The notes: generated by a model not told the origin, from the sequence alone. A stretch of DNA of 64,000 bases from Aliirhizobium wenxiniae (GCF_014201355.1 NZ_JACHEG010000001.1:868001-932000), one strand, 5' to 3'; shown: positions 36,976 through 45,942, counted from the stretch's first letter. Numbers and translations: made by a program.

Positions 36976-39201
36976 TCAGAACCGCTGGGTCAGAGAGATT
37001 TTGAACGAACGGCCCGGCTCGGTGAAGTAGTCTTCCGCTCCAGCCGTGACGTTGGCATCCTTGGTGTTGAGCGCATCCCAGTATTTGCGGTCAAAGACGT
37101 TATAGATACCGGCGCGGATGCTCAGGCCCTTGACCTGCTCCGGCTCCCACCATGCTGTAAGGTCGACCAGACCGTAACCCGGAGCCTTGAAACTTGCCGT
37201 GGACTTGTCTGAGACGCCCTTTACCCCGGTCCACAAGGCATCCACGCCCCAGGTCTCGGTTGCATAGCCAATGCCGACGATGGCCTTGAGCGGCGCAACC
37301 GAGTTGAGATACTGGTCCGTTTCCATGTTGACACCACGCGTAAAGGCCAGGCCAGCGCGAGTGTTGAAACCATTTACGAAGCTCTTGTGGACGCTGAATT
37401 CTGCTCCGTAGATCTTCGCGCGGGCAATATTCTGGTAACCGGTGACGCCGAACGGGAAGTCAGCGGGATTATATCCGGCAGCAGTGATTTCGTCGCTCGA
37501 GTAGGATCGGCTATCGATAAAGTTTCGGTAGCGATTGTAGAACAGGTTCACCGAACCTCCGAACTCGTCGTCGCCAAGGCGTGCGCCAACTTCGAATCCG
37601 TTGCTGGTTTCAGGTTCGAGGTCCGGGTTGCCGATCGAAAGATAGCTGCCGACACCGCCGTAGGTCAGGTACATTTCGTTGGAAGTCGGGGAACGGAAGC
37701 CCATCGCCCATTGACCGAACAGGGTAACGTCCTTGTTAAGTTGATACTCCGCGAGGATTTTGGGCGAGAACGCGCTGTCGCTCGAACCGTTGGGAAGCAC
37801 CGGCGTTGCAGGATTGCTCAGATAAGCGGGCGTGTCTTTCGGAGAGTGGTCGTACCAGTCGAAACGGATACCAGGCGTCAACGAGAACCCGCTATCGCCG
37901 AACACCATCCGGTCTTGTGCGTAAACACTTACCTTCGAGCTATCGACGTCAGGCATATCCGACTGGTTGGTGTGCAGCATGCTGCAAGGCGGAAACAAAG
38001 AAGTGAAAGGCGTGCACGAATCTACCCCGGCGGAATACTGCTCAGCCTTGGAGAAGAACATGCTCGTCCCGAGCGTGAGTGTGTGGTTGACCGACCCGAC
38101 CTCAAAACCGCTGTCGAAGAAACCGTTGAAACCGAAGCCAGCCTCGGAGATTTCATTGTTTCGTATGAACGGACCGGCCAGGCTGCCGAAGCGGATCGAG
38201 TCCTGGCTGTCCACCCGCTCCTGCCTCTGCCAATAGAGCGTCGCTTTGGCGTCGTCGATCAAACTGTCCGTGCTCGGTGCCTCATATTCGTAATCGAGAG
38301 ACACGCGTGTGCGTTCGTTCTCTTCACCGGACGTATGCTTGCCTTCGGGACGATAGTTTGTGCCCGGTACCTGCGCCTGCTTCAGATCGATATCCTTGTC
38401 GAAGCGGAACCGTTCCGCCGTAAGACCGAAGCGATGACCTCCCTCAACATCCTGACGCAGCTTGAACAGCATGTTGTACTGGTCGTAGTCGGCGGGATTT
38501 CTCTTGGTCCGATCAGAGCCATAACCACCGACACTGCCACGGTTGTCCAGTTCGTGACCCTTTTTGTAGGATCCGAGGAACATGATCGAAGTGTTCTCGA
38601 TCCGCTTTGCGATTGCGGCCCCCCCATACCAGCTGTCATCCGCGCTGTCGAAACCAGTCCCGACCTTGCCGCCCCAATCCTTGCCTTCGCTGATAAGATC
38701 GTCTGGTTCAAGCGTCCTGAACAGAAGCGCTCCGCCAAGCGCACCATCACCGATCCGGCTGCTATCTGCCCCCTTAACGACATTGACGGTGGCTAGAGAG
38801 AAGAAGTCTACACTGTCAGCCCCGCCACTGGTTTCTCGGGCGTTGTCCCGCAGATAGCTGAGCGGAATGCCATCGACCAAGGTCGTGACGCGATTTCCTT
38901 CAAGGCCTCGGATATTTACCGAATTGGTTGCCCGATTGAAGTTCACGCCCGGATCGATCGATCGGCCAAGATCGGCGATAGACTGAACCTGCTTCTTCTC
39001 AAGCTGGGCTTCGGTCGTTTCCGTAGCTGTGGGAGTGTTCTCAGCATCACCTGCCTTGGCTACCCTTTTCCCTTTCAGGACAATGGGTTCAAGGGCCGTT
39101 CCGCTCTGCTCGGCCTGCTGCGCCGATGCTTCTGCAGCAAGAGATAGCAGCGCGAGAGCGGTGCAGGTGGTAAGGATCGATCGAAGACGCCGACTGGCCA
39201 T
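36976..39201 (-). CDS. TonB-dependent haem/haemoglobin receptor
   Basis: Outer-membrane receptor of 741 aa for haem or haem proteins (HmuR/ShmR-like). A signal peptide ends around AEASA; a TonB-box-like EPIVLKGKRV and plug domain follow, with the haem-receptor sequence NIRGLEGNRVTTLVDGIPLSYLRDNARE near residues 95-125, then a 22-strand barrel ending in SFKISLTQRF with terminal Phe. Two TGA-N9-TCA iron boxes upstream point to RirA-type repression by iron. The start at 39201 (MASRRLRS) leads straight into the signal peptide. Confidence 0.92.
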   Translation of the reverse strand: MASRRLRSILTTCTALALLSLAAEASAQQAEQSGTALEPIVLKGKRVAKAGDAENTPTATETTEAQLEKKQVQSIADLGRSIDPGVNFNRATNSVNIRGLEGNRVTTLVDGIPLSYLRDNARETSGGADSVDFFSLATVNVVKGADSSRIGDGALGGALLFRTLEPDDLISEGKDWGGKVGTGFDSADDSWYGGAAIAKRIENTSIMFLGSYKKGHELDNRGSVGGYGSDRTKRNPADYDQYNMLFKLRQDVEGGHRFGLTAERFRFDKDIDLKQAQVPGTNYRPEGKHTSGEENERTRVSLDYEYEAPSTDSLIDDAKATLYWQRQERVDSQDSIRFGSLAGPFIRNNEISEAGFGFNGFFDSGFEVGSVNHTLTLGTSMFFSKAEQYSAGVDSCTPFTSLFPPCSMLHTNQSDMPDVDSSKVSVYAQDRMVFGDSGFSLTPGIRFDWYDHSPKDTPAYLSNPATPVLPNGSSDSAFSPKILAEYQLNKDVTLFGQWAMGFRSPTSNEMYLTYGGVGSYLSIGNPDLEPETSNGFEVGARLGDDEFGGSVNLFYNRYRNFIDSRSYSSDEITAAGYNPADFPFGVTGYQNIARAKIYGAEFSVHKSFVNGFNTRAGLAFTRGVNMETDQYLNSVAPLKAIVGIGYATETWGVDALWTGVKGVSDKSTASFKAPGYGLVDLTAWWEPEQVKGLSIRAGIYNVFDRKYWDALNTKDANVTAGAEDYFTEPGRSFKISLTQRF

Positions 39202-39333
39202 AGCTATCCCTTTATATGGCCGCACGTCATCACCCCTCGCGCAAAAGCACGATGGAAACGGCGGACCAATTCGAAATCTGTCAAAAATGTGGCGGGCGGC
39301 AGAATGCTGCCTTATTCATGCCATTAGAAAACA

Positions 39334-39348
39334 TGACTCTTGTTGTCA
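39334..39348 (-). promoter_or_regulatory. Iron-responsive (IRO) box, copy 1
   Basis: TGACTCTTGTTGTCA, a TGA-N9-TCA site as bound by rhizobial RirA. It lies 133 bases before the receptor start and shares its 5' AAACATGACTC context with copy 2. Confidence 0.65.
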
Positions 39349-39360
39349 ATTATTAAAACA

Positions 39361-39375
39361 TGACTCGATGAATCA
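39361..39375 (-). promoter_or_regulatory. Iron-responsive (IRO) box, copy 2
   Basis: TGACTCGATGAATCA, TGA-N9-TCA, inside a perfect 8-bp inverted repeat AAACATGA/TCATGTTT (39356-39380). Its period to copy 1 is 27 bases. Confidence 0.68.
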
Positions 39376-39493
39376 TGTTTCTGTGATCCACTCCAAGTGA
39401 TTAAAATGCAACAAAGCATAGCGTCTCCGGTCTTGCCGGAACTACCTCTGGCCTATTATGTGAAGCACCCCTGATTAAGCCGGAGAGCACTTG

Positions 39494-39924
39494 ATGAAAT
39501 CGCTGGAACTGCTGGTCGAGAAGATCATCCTCTCAAGCCGCTGGCTGCTGGTCGTCTTTTACATGGGCCTGGTCGCCGCGCTGGCAGTCTATGCGCTTTC
39601 CTTCGCCTTCAAGTTCTGGAAGGTCGCCCAGAACGTCTTCACGCTTGGCGAAGCCGAAATGATCCTCGCCATGCTCGGCCTGATCGACGCAGCGCTCGTC
39701 GCAAGCCTTATCGTCATGGTGATGATTTCGGGTTACGAGAACTTCGTCAGCCGCTTCGACGAGGCGGAAGCGGACGTTTCCTTCCTCGGTAAGCTTGATG
39801 CCGGCAGCCTCAAGATCAAGGTAGCATCCTCGATCGTCGCGCCGTAATGCTCGGCTGGCTGGAACGGATCATGGCCGCCACCAAGGCCGACAAGAATGAA
39901 GGCAAGCACGAAGCGCATCTTTAA
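39494..39924 (+). pseudogene. Truncated UPF0114/YqhA-family membrane protein gene
   Basis: The first frame (39494-39847, 117 aa) is a good UPF0114 N-terminus with three hydrophobic stretches and MISGYENFVSRFDEAEADVSFLGKLDAGSLKIKVASSIVA, but it stops right after that conserved segment where the family continues for 45-60 residues. A second frame starts at ATG 39847 (overlapping the TAA) and gives 25 aa, LGWLERIMAATKADKNEGK..., which reads like the normal C-terminus. An internal deletion of roughly 130-150 bases with frame change would explain both. Whether a short product is still made is unknown. Confidence 0.7.
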
Positions 39925-40045
39925 TGTACTTTCGCGGCCATTCGCCACGGGCAGAAGTACCGCCGCAGGAGCAAAGTCTCGAACTGAATAATTGATTCGT
40001 AATCCATGTCGCTTATCCGATGCATAGACTGCACTGGAGAAAGAC

Positions 40046-41380
40046 ATGACGGTTGGCCGCGAGAATTTGCTGTCCATCAACGGGCTGCGATTGAAGCAGG
40101 GTGAAAGGATACTTCTCGTCGAGGATTCCGTCGCACTCTCGACCTTGCTCACCCAACGACTGGAAGAGGAAACAGGCGCAACCGTCACACGTTGCGGCTC
40201 CCTCTCGGCGGCCCGCAAAAACATCGTCGAAGGCACGTTCCTGCTTGCCCTGACAGGCCTCAACCTTCCCGATGCCCCCAATGGCGAAATCCTCGACATG
40301 TTGCTGCAAGAGGAAATCCCAACAATCGTGTTCACGGCGATGTTCGACGCGGACACGAGGGAGCGCTGCACCAGGAAAAAGATCGTTGACTATATCGTCA
40401 AGGACGGCACAAAAACGGTAGACAAGGTCGTCCAGACCGTCAGCCGCATCCTCGCAAACAGCGCTCACAAGATACTCGTTGTTGACGACGCCCGCGCCGC
40501 TCGCTCGGAACTTGTCGAAATTCTCAATCGCCAGAATTTCCGCGTTCTGGAAGCCCGTTCAGGGCGGCAGGCACTTGAAATTCTGACGAATGACGAAACG
40601 ATCGATCTCGTCATCACCGACCACCATATGGCCGATATGGATGGCTATGAGCTGACGCGCCGCATCCGCCAGAGCCGCAATTCTGAACAGCTGCGCATTA
40701 TCGGCATTTCGTCCTCGTCAGACCGGCTTCTGTCTGCAAGCTTCCTGAAAGCCGGGGCCTCGGATTTCATCTATCGGCCATTCGTCCATGAAGAACTCAA
40801 ATGCCGAATAGATAACAATGTGGAGACCCTGGCACAGCTCACGCATCTCCGCCGGCTGGCGGAACAGGATTACCTGACCGGCCTTGCAAACCGGCGTCAT
40901 TTCTTCGCAACCATGCGCCAGCGGGGAAAGGAAGCGATGCAAGGGTCTATCGCACTTCTCGATATCGACCATTTCAAGCTGGTGAACGATACTTACGGCC
41001 ATGATGCCGGCGACGCCGTCTTGCAGGCGATTTCGCTCGTCATGGCTGACATGTGCATTCCGGCAAAGCACATGCCTGCCCGCATCGGCGGCGAGGAATT
41101 CGCCATATGCCTGAGCCAGCTCGACGCGTTTCAGGCACACTCCTTCTGCGAAGAACTGCGCAAAAGGATCGAAGAGCGTGTGATCAAGGTCGGTAACCGT
41201 TCGATATCAGCGACAATATCCATCGGCGTCGTCGAATTCGAGCCGGATGAAACCTTTGAGAACCAGCTCAATGCAGCCGACCAGCTTCTTTATCTGGCAA
41301 AGGCAAATGGAAGAAATCGGGTCTACTCCACGCTGACGATCCCGGAGGCGATCAACGCGATTGCTTCCGCGGGTGGCTAG
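40046..41380 (+). CDS. REC-REC-GGDEF response regulator (diguanylate cyclase)
   Basis: 444 aa cytosolic protein. Receiver 1 (about 20-138) has LVEDS and a VKDG segment, but the phosphoacceptor Asp is replaced: ALTGLNLPDAP, where relatives read LTDLNLP. Receiver 2 (about 143-265) keeps LVVDD and DLVITDHHMADMDG; its Lys position reads YRPF instead of KPF. The GGDEF domain (about 285-430) has an intact RIGGEEFAICL with no RxxD inhibitory site. Thus it likely makes cyclic-di-GMP under control of receiver 2. It is followed by LuxR and PAS genes on the same strand. Confidence 0.88.
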   Translation: MTVGRENLLSINGLRLKQGERILLVEDSVALSTLLTQRLEEETGATVTRCGSLSAARKNIVEGTFLLALTGLNLPDAPNGEILDMLLQEEIPTIVFTAMFDADTRERCTRKKIVDYIVKDGTKTVDKVVQTVSRILANSAHKILVVDDARAARSELVEILNRQNFRVLEARSGRQALEILTNDETIDLVITDHHMADMDGYELTRRIRQSRNSEQLRIIGISSSSDRLLSASFLKAGASDFIYRPFVHEELKCRIDNNVETLAQLTHLRRLAEQDYLTGLANRRHFFATMRQRGKEAMQGSIALLDIDHFKLVNDTYGHDAGDAVLQAISLVMADMCIPAKHMPARIGGEEFAICLSQLDAFQAHSFCEELRKRIEERVIKVGNRSISATISIGVVEFEPDETFENQLNAADQLLYLAKANGRNRVYSTLTIPEAINAIASAGG

Positions 41381-41716
41381 AATTGACGCGGGACCGCATT
41401 GATCCCTTCGCTGCATCGACCTCTTGCCTGGTAACCTGCCACACCTCATGCAGGATGCTCGATGCATTGCAGCAAGTCATCGCTTCAGAAACACTCGGCG
41501 AAGTGCAGCTTTCCGGCTTTACGTCAAGAAAAGCGGATGCGAGCTTATTTCCCCATGCGTGGCATTTGCCCATAAGTGACTGAAATCAAATAAATAACAT
41601 GACCACATGTCATAAAAGTTGTTAACTGGTGGAATTTCGACAACTTTCCGCTAGCTATTAAACGTAAGTAGTATATTTATTAACAATAACATAGCTCCCG
41701 TGAACCCGAAAAACTG
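41381..41716. other. Intergenic region before the luxR-type gene
   Basis: No gene. The right half is AT-rich and promoter-like, with a palindrome ATGAC-N5-GTCAT at 41599-41613 and an AGTTGT/ACAACT repeat at 41617-41645. Confidence 0.4.
41599..41613 (+). promoter_or_regulatory. Palindrome ATGAC-N5-GTCAT upstream of the luxR-type gene
   Basis: A perfect 5+5 palindrome 104 bases before the start. It may be an operator; its short half-sites make chance possible. Confidence 0.3.
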
Positions 41717-42442
41717 ATGATAACTCACGAACGGCAGTCGGTGCTGAGCAGCGAGATATCTGCGGCCCATTCGCAGGAAGGTCTATTCTTGGCCTTGCGG
41801 CGGGTTACGCATGAATTCAGCTTGCAGCACGTCACGTTGCTGTCGCTGAATAATCCCGACGAAAAGCTGCTTAACCGTATGGTTGTGCAAAGCAGCATTC
41901 CTGAGCCGTATTTCGCGGAATTTGATCGCAGGCGCCTGCTCGAAAAATGCGCTCTTGCAGATATCATTATCCAGTCGAAGCTACCGTTCTGCTGGTCGAT
42001 AGGGGACCCACTTCAATCTCGTCCCTTCCCTGTCGATAGCGCTATCGAAGACCTTCAGCGGCGCTACGGACTGATCACCAGTGTCGCAATGACACTTCAT
42101 TCGCTTGAAGGCGAGCGCTTCATCATGCGCTTCGATGGCGCCCGCCCTCGCCTCACCCAGGTCGAGCTCAACGAGATCGGCATGATCACCCTGCATTCGT
42201 TCGACATGTTCGAAAAGATCAGGCGCAACGAGCGCAAGGCAACGCCCTCTCCTCTCACAGTTCGCGAGCTCGAAGTGGTGCGCTGGACAGCTCAGGGCAA
42301 GACCTCGGTCGAGATCGGCCAAATACTCACCTTGTCCGATCACACGGTAAACGCCTACATGACCAACGCCATTAAAAAACTCGATTGTGTCAATCGCACC
42401 CAGCTTGTAGCGAAGGCTCTCAGACTTAGGCTTATTGCATAG
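41717..42442 (+). CDS. LuxR-family regulator with autoinducer-domain-like N-terminus
   Basis: 241 aa. Residues about 20-160 resemble the autoinducer-binding domain, though the Trp/Tyr/Asp set of acyl-HSL binders is not obvious (FCWSIGDP is the nearest). Residues about 178-240 form a LuxR/GerE helix-turn-helix: LTVRELEVVRWTAQGKTSVEIGQILTLSDHTVNAYMTNAIKKL. It is a likely orphan LuxR; no synthase gene is near. The following PAS gene begins 33 bases on. Confidence 0.87.
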   Translation: MITHERQSVLSSEISAAHSQEGLFLALRRVTHEFSLQHVTLLSLNNPDEKLLNRMVVQSSIPEPYFAEFDRRRLLEKCALADIIIQSKLPFCWSIGDPLQSRPFPVDSAIEDLQRRYGLITSVAMTLHSLEGERFIMRFDGARPRLTQVELNEIGMITLHSFDMFEKIRRNERKATPSPLTVRELEVVRWTAQGKTSVEIGQILTLSDHTVNAYMTNAIKKLDCVNRTQLVAKALRLRLIA

Positions 42443-42475
42443 ATCAAAGCAGCCCCGGCTGGAGAAAAACTGAAA

Positions 42476-42946
42476 TTGGCATCCTGGATCGAGCATTCGC
42501 GCAAACCTTACGAGGCCCACCACCAGCTTGTCGGCTTGAGCGATAGGGAAGTCCTTGAACTTGTCGGCTCGTTTCGCCTCTGCGGCTTCTGGCGCTTCAA
42601 CGTCGACAGCGGCCATCTATTCGGCACGCTCGAATACTGCCAGATTTTCGGGATTCCCCATTGCGACGGACCACTTGATCTTGTCAGGCTCAGCGCGGCC
42701 ATCCATCCGGATGACCTGACGGTGATCATGGAAACCTTCGAGCGCGCAAGCGCCTCGCAGCTGACATTCCACAATCTCTATCGGGTAAAGACAGGCCCCA
42801 CGAGCTTCAAGTTCGTTCGCAGCGTCGGAAAATTCCGCGCAGACGATGCAGGACAGGGTGACGTCATCGGCATGACATACGAACTCTTCCCACAGGCAAG
42901 TACGACGATCGGTTTCATTCCCGATGAAGACCTGCTCAAGGGCTGA
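42476..42946 (+). CDS. Stand-alone PAS-domain protein
   Basis: 156 aa. Residues about 35-140 form a PAS_3-type fold (CGFWRFNVDSGHLFGTLEYCQIFG, AAIHPDDLTVIMETFERA, FVRSVGKFRAD). No output domain is attached, so it probably acts by partner binding, perhaps with the adjacent LuxR or the upstream GGDEF protein. The start is a TTG at 42476 with GGAG about 11 bases upstream; no better ATG exists. Confidence 0.75.
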   Translation: MASWIEHSRKPYEAHHQLVGLSDREVLELVGSFRLCGFWRFNVDSGHLFGTLEYCQIFGIPHCDGPLDLVRLSAAIHPDDLTVIMETFERASASQLTFHNLYRVKTGPTSFKFVRSVGKFRADDAGQGDVIGMTYELFPQASTTIGFIPDEDLLKG

Positions 42947-43061
42947 CCAACTTGCTTTACCTCATATTTTCCGAAAGCGGCCACCGCTTTCGGGATAAAG
43001 ACATGCGGTAACAGCAATGAGCTAAACCATGGAAAGCGGAACTGGAAGATCGCGACGAGCT

Positions 43062-44225
43062 TTAGCGGTCGAGCACCAGCCGGATCTCCACCAGATTGGA
43101 GCGGACCCGTAGGGTATAGAAGCCCATCACCGCAAGATGGGTCGGCATGATCCAGCCATCTTCGGCACCGTTTGAAATGATGGCGGGCTGGATGCGCAGC
43201 GCGGCCTGCATCTGTTTCAGCATGTCGGTCCACAGCGGAGCGAGATTACGCTCGCGAATGACCTGCGAGAAATCAGCGCCGGCAGCAGACAGGATTGCAT
43301 AGTAGCCGTAAATCTGCCCATAGGCGAACCAGAAGCGATCATCCGCCCGTGTGTCGAACCAGCCGCCATTATAATTCTCAGAGCGCTCGCGAAGGATGGC
43401 AGACGTGCCGCCGAGATCGTTCGCGACACGATCGATGAACTGGACCAGATTGTCGGCGCGGCTGTCGAATGTCGCCGAGCAGTTGCCCAGCTCGGTGTTG
43501 AACTTATGCAGGCTGTTGATCGCCGCCCGATAATAGCTCGGCGTCGGCGTCTTCGGGCCAAACGGGCTCAATCCGAAATACCAGGAATATTCATCGAACT
43601 GCAGATTGCTGCGCGCATCTTGAAGATTGGTATTGACGCCGGAAGTTCCCCGCATCCGCGCCAGCGTATCGACCAGCTCCACCGAGGTACGGCGTACCGC
43701 CTGGTTCACGCCGCGCTGGAACGAAGCCTTGTTATCGAGGAAAGGCGTATGGTCCCAGTCCATCCCGAAAAAGCCGAGACGATAAAGAAGCATGGAGGAT
43801 ATCCATGCATTCTGGTTGACGTTCATGTCGGTGAGATCGGCCGCCGCATCGGCGATAGCGGATGTCTGGCATTGCTTGGCGGCAGCTACAGCGGAGGCGC
43901 CGGCAGTCTGCGCCTGAGCTTGAGCCGCAACACCGGGCACAGGCAACTCCTGACCGGCAGGCATGTTACGCTCGGTCCATCGATAGCTGTCGACGAAATT
44001 CGGATCGAAGCCGCGCCAGACCTGCGTCTGCCAGATGAAATAACCGTATAAGGCAACAAGCAACACTGCGACGATCGCAAGCGGCCCCTTCACCCAGAGA
44101 CGGCGTCCCCGATACCAGCCATGCGCCGCCATCAGCGGCCAAATCAACCACGCAACCAATATCCGGACGCCACGCCCAATGGCAGCAGCCACGCCTTTGA
44201 AGAATCCGGTGATCTGGTCGCGCAT
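43062..44225 (-). CDS. DUF2333 family membrane-anchored protein
   Basis: 387 aa with one membrane helix near residues 48-68 (GPLAIVAVLLVALYGYFIW); the rest faces the periplasm, with an Ala/Gln-rich linker (about 100-120) and a large conserved domain (AWISSMLLYRLGFFGMDWDHTPFLDN..., NYNGGWFDTRADDRFWFAYGQIYGYY). The family is widespread in proteobacteria, function unknown. Start at 44225 with a perfect AGGAGG. It follows a hypothetical gene on the same strand. Confidence 0.85.
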   Translation of the reverse strand: MRDQITGFFKGVAAAIGRGVRILVAWLIWPLMAAHGWYRGRRLWVKGPLAIVAVLLVALYGYFIWQTQVWRGFDPNFVDSYRWTERNMPAGQELPVPGVAAQAQAQTAGASAVAAAKQCQTSAIADAAADLTDMNVNQNAWISSMLLYRLGFFGMDWDHTPFLDNKASFQRGVNQAVRRTSVELVDTLARMRGTSGVNTNLQDARSNLQFDEYSWYFGLSPFGPKTPTPSYYRAAINSLHKFNTELGNCSATFDSRADNLVQFIDRVANDLGGTSAILRERSENYNGGWFDTRADDRFWFAYGQIYGYYAILSAAGADFSQVIRERNLAPLWTDMLKQMQAALRIQPAIISNGAEDGWIMPTHLAVMGFYTLRVRSNLVEIRLVLDR

Positions 44226-44367
44226 CTAGTCCTCCTGGAAGCCGATCGGTCATCGCTGACATATGATGCCGATCCATTGAGTACAACACTTGCCATGGAC
44301 AGGACTGGAACAAATTCGAAAGGGATAACGTCGCACTCCCGTTTCGGAAGGCTTCACAGCCGATATT

Positions 44368-45231
44368 TCACGCATCCTCGAAACGTTTGGCAAAGGCGAT
44401 ATCGGTCCTCTGCCGGCTGCGCTCGAGCCGCGCCCCCGGCAAAAGGTCGTTTCCAAGGCGCCAGACCGGCCTGGAAAGATGCGGATAGGCATCAGGCGAA
44501 AGGCTATGCGCCTCCCTTTCGCCATCGAAGGAAAGGAGGACCGAATAGAGATCGAGAAGGTTCTCGATATCGAAGCCAAGTTTCTGCAAAAGCAGGTTCA
44601 GATCGCGCACCCCGCTATTAAAGGCACGCGAAACCGGATCGACCAGCCCAATCATGCTTTCGAAAGCCTGATTGTGTCCGCTCGCGCCGTCACCCCCGCC
44701 ATCATGATCCGCAAGCACTCTTGTTACTTTGCCCTCCTCGGATTGCGCAAGCATGGCCAGCGCATCTTCAGCCGATATACGCTGGCCGATCACAGCCTGC
44801 CGATGGGTTTCGATCAACCCCACCAGCCTGTCCGCCCTGCCAAGGATCGTCCGCAACCGCTCGACCCCACCGGCTCTCGCAGCTCGCCTTTCGATCCGGC
44901 GGCGCATTGCTTTTCTGGAAAACAAACCGAGAAACAGGTCACTCGCCAGCGGGTTTTCCCTGTCGTTGAAAACTACCCGCTGCTCGTCGATGGCAGCGCC
45001 GATCCCTGCCACATGTGCTGCAAGTTCGGGATAGACGCTCTTCTGCCGCATAAGCAATGCCAAGCGCCGCGCGGCGAGTTCGTCAAAAGCGTTGCCTTGG
45101 AGAGACCGCGGCGTGCCCACAGGCCCAGGGATCACGGCCAGCAAATCCGTGCCGGCTTCAATGATCGCGTTCAGACCGGCGCGGATCTCGGCCACCGTAT
45201 CCTCGAAACGTGCGGAACTCTCTGCCTTCAT
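44368..45231 (-). CDS. Conserved hypothetical protein
   Basis: 287 aa, mostly helical and highly charged with many Arg and Glu, no signal peptide or membrane span, no domain I recognise. It precedes DUF2333 on the same strand by about 140 bp. The start at 45231 has GGGAGGAAG. The promoter region holds two exact 14-bp repeats and the pseudoazurin terminator. Confidence 0.7.
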   Translation of the reverse strand: MKAESSARFEDTVAEIRAGLNAIIEAGTDLLAVIPGPVGTPRSLQGNAFDELAARRLALLMRQKSVYPELAAHVAGIGAAIDEQRVVFNDRENPLASDLFLGLFSRKAMRRRIERRAARAGGVERLRTILGRADRLVGLIETHRQAVIGQRISAEDALAMLAQSEEGKVTRVLADHDGGGDGASGHNQAFESMIGLVDPVSRAFNSGVRDLNLLLQKLGFDIENLLDLYSVLLSFDGEREAHSLSPDAYPHLSRPVWRLGNDLLPGARLERSRQRTDIAFAKRFEDA

Positions 45232-45254
45232 CTCTTCCTCCCTGCCCGGAGAAA

Positions 45255-45292
45255 GAAATAGGGCCGCTGCGCATTTTGACGACAGCGGCCCT
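45255..45292 (-). terminator. Terminator after the pseudoazurin gene
   Basis: Perfect 10-bp stem AGGGCCGCTG / CAGCGGCCCT with a 13-nt loop, then ATTTCTTTC on the minus strand; it also directly abuts the ribosome site of the next gene. Confidence 0.8.
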
Positions 45293-45303
45293 GCAATAAT
45301 AAC

Positions 45304-45340
45304 TAGGTGATAAAAAGGATAATGCTTAGGTGATAAAAAG
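45304..45340 (-). repeat. Two exact 14-bp direct repeats
   Basis: TAGGTGATAAAAAG at 45304-45317 and 45327-45340, 23-base period, between the pseudoazurin stop and the terminator. May be a binding site for the gene downstream on the minus strand. Confidence 0.5.
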
Positions 45341-45363
45341 TTCTGGTTTGAAAAGTGGCAAGC

Positions 45364-45813
45364 TCAGAGACCGAGCTTTGCAATCTCGGCGTCGAGGCGT
45401 TCCTTTGCCTTCTTCGGCATCTTGGCAGCCTTGACCGCGTCAATGTTGGATGGCGCGTCACCGACGACAACGAGCGCAATCATGCCCATGCCGAAATGTG
45501 GCGTGCACTTGAAGACATAGGCCCCGGCCTGATCGACGGTCACAACCAGATCCTGGCTGATCTTGCCCTTGATATCGGCCACACCTTCCGGAACCAGACC
45601 AGGCATGGAAGCCGCATCGTGCCCCTTGTCGACAGAGACAAACTTGATCGTATCACCCGGAGCGGCCTTCACGGCAGCCGGTTCGAATACCATTGCCTGA
45701 CCGTCAGAGCCCTTGTTGAGCATCTTGATTTCGATTTCGGCGGACAGTGCCGGCAAGGCCAGCAGAACTGCGCCAGCAGCCAGTGTGGCGGTCTTCAGTA
45801 TCGTTCTGATCAT
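45364..45813 (-). CDS. Pseudoazurin (blue copper protein)
   Basis: Periplasmic electron carrier of 149 aa, usually donor to copper nitrite reductase. Signal peptide ends at LSA (about residue 24). Type 1 copper ligands are His65 (KGHDA), Cys103, His106 and Met111 (FKCTPHFGMGM), spaced as in known pseudoazurins. Start at 45813 with AGGAG. No nir or nor genes are in the window. An FNR/NnrR-type box TTGAC-N4-GTCAA 73 bases upstream suggests induction at low oxygen or by nitric oxide. Confidence 0.94.
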   Translation of the reverse strand: MIRTILKTATLAAGAVLLALPALSAEIEIKMLNKGSDGQAMVFEPAAVKAAPGDTIKFVSVDKGHDAASMPGLVPEGVADIKGKISQDLVVTVDQAGAYVFKCTPHFGMGMIALVVVGDAPSNIDAVKAAKMPKKAKERLDAEIAKLGL

Positions 45814-45885
45814 CGAATTCTCCTGCGAGGGTTCGCGGCACGACCGCGATGAGTGCGTTTTACCGCTGCAGGACTTTGGCGCTTT

Positions 45886-45899
45886 GACATTGGTCAATA
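45886..45899 (-). promoter_or_regulatory. FNR/FixK/NnrR-type box before pseudoazurin
   Basis: TTGACATTGGTCAA matches the TTGAT-N4-ATCAA consensus with symmetric changes; 73 bases before the start on the minus strand, a usual activator distance. Confidence 0.6.
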
Positions 45900-45942
45900 G
45901 AAAGAAGCCTCCCCGTTTTTTTAGGGGGCTAGCGCCGAGGGC

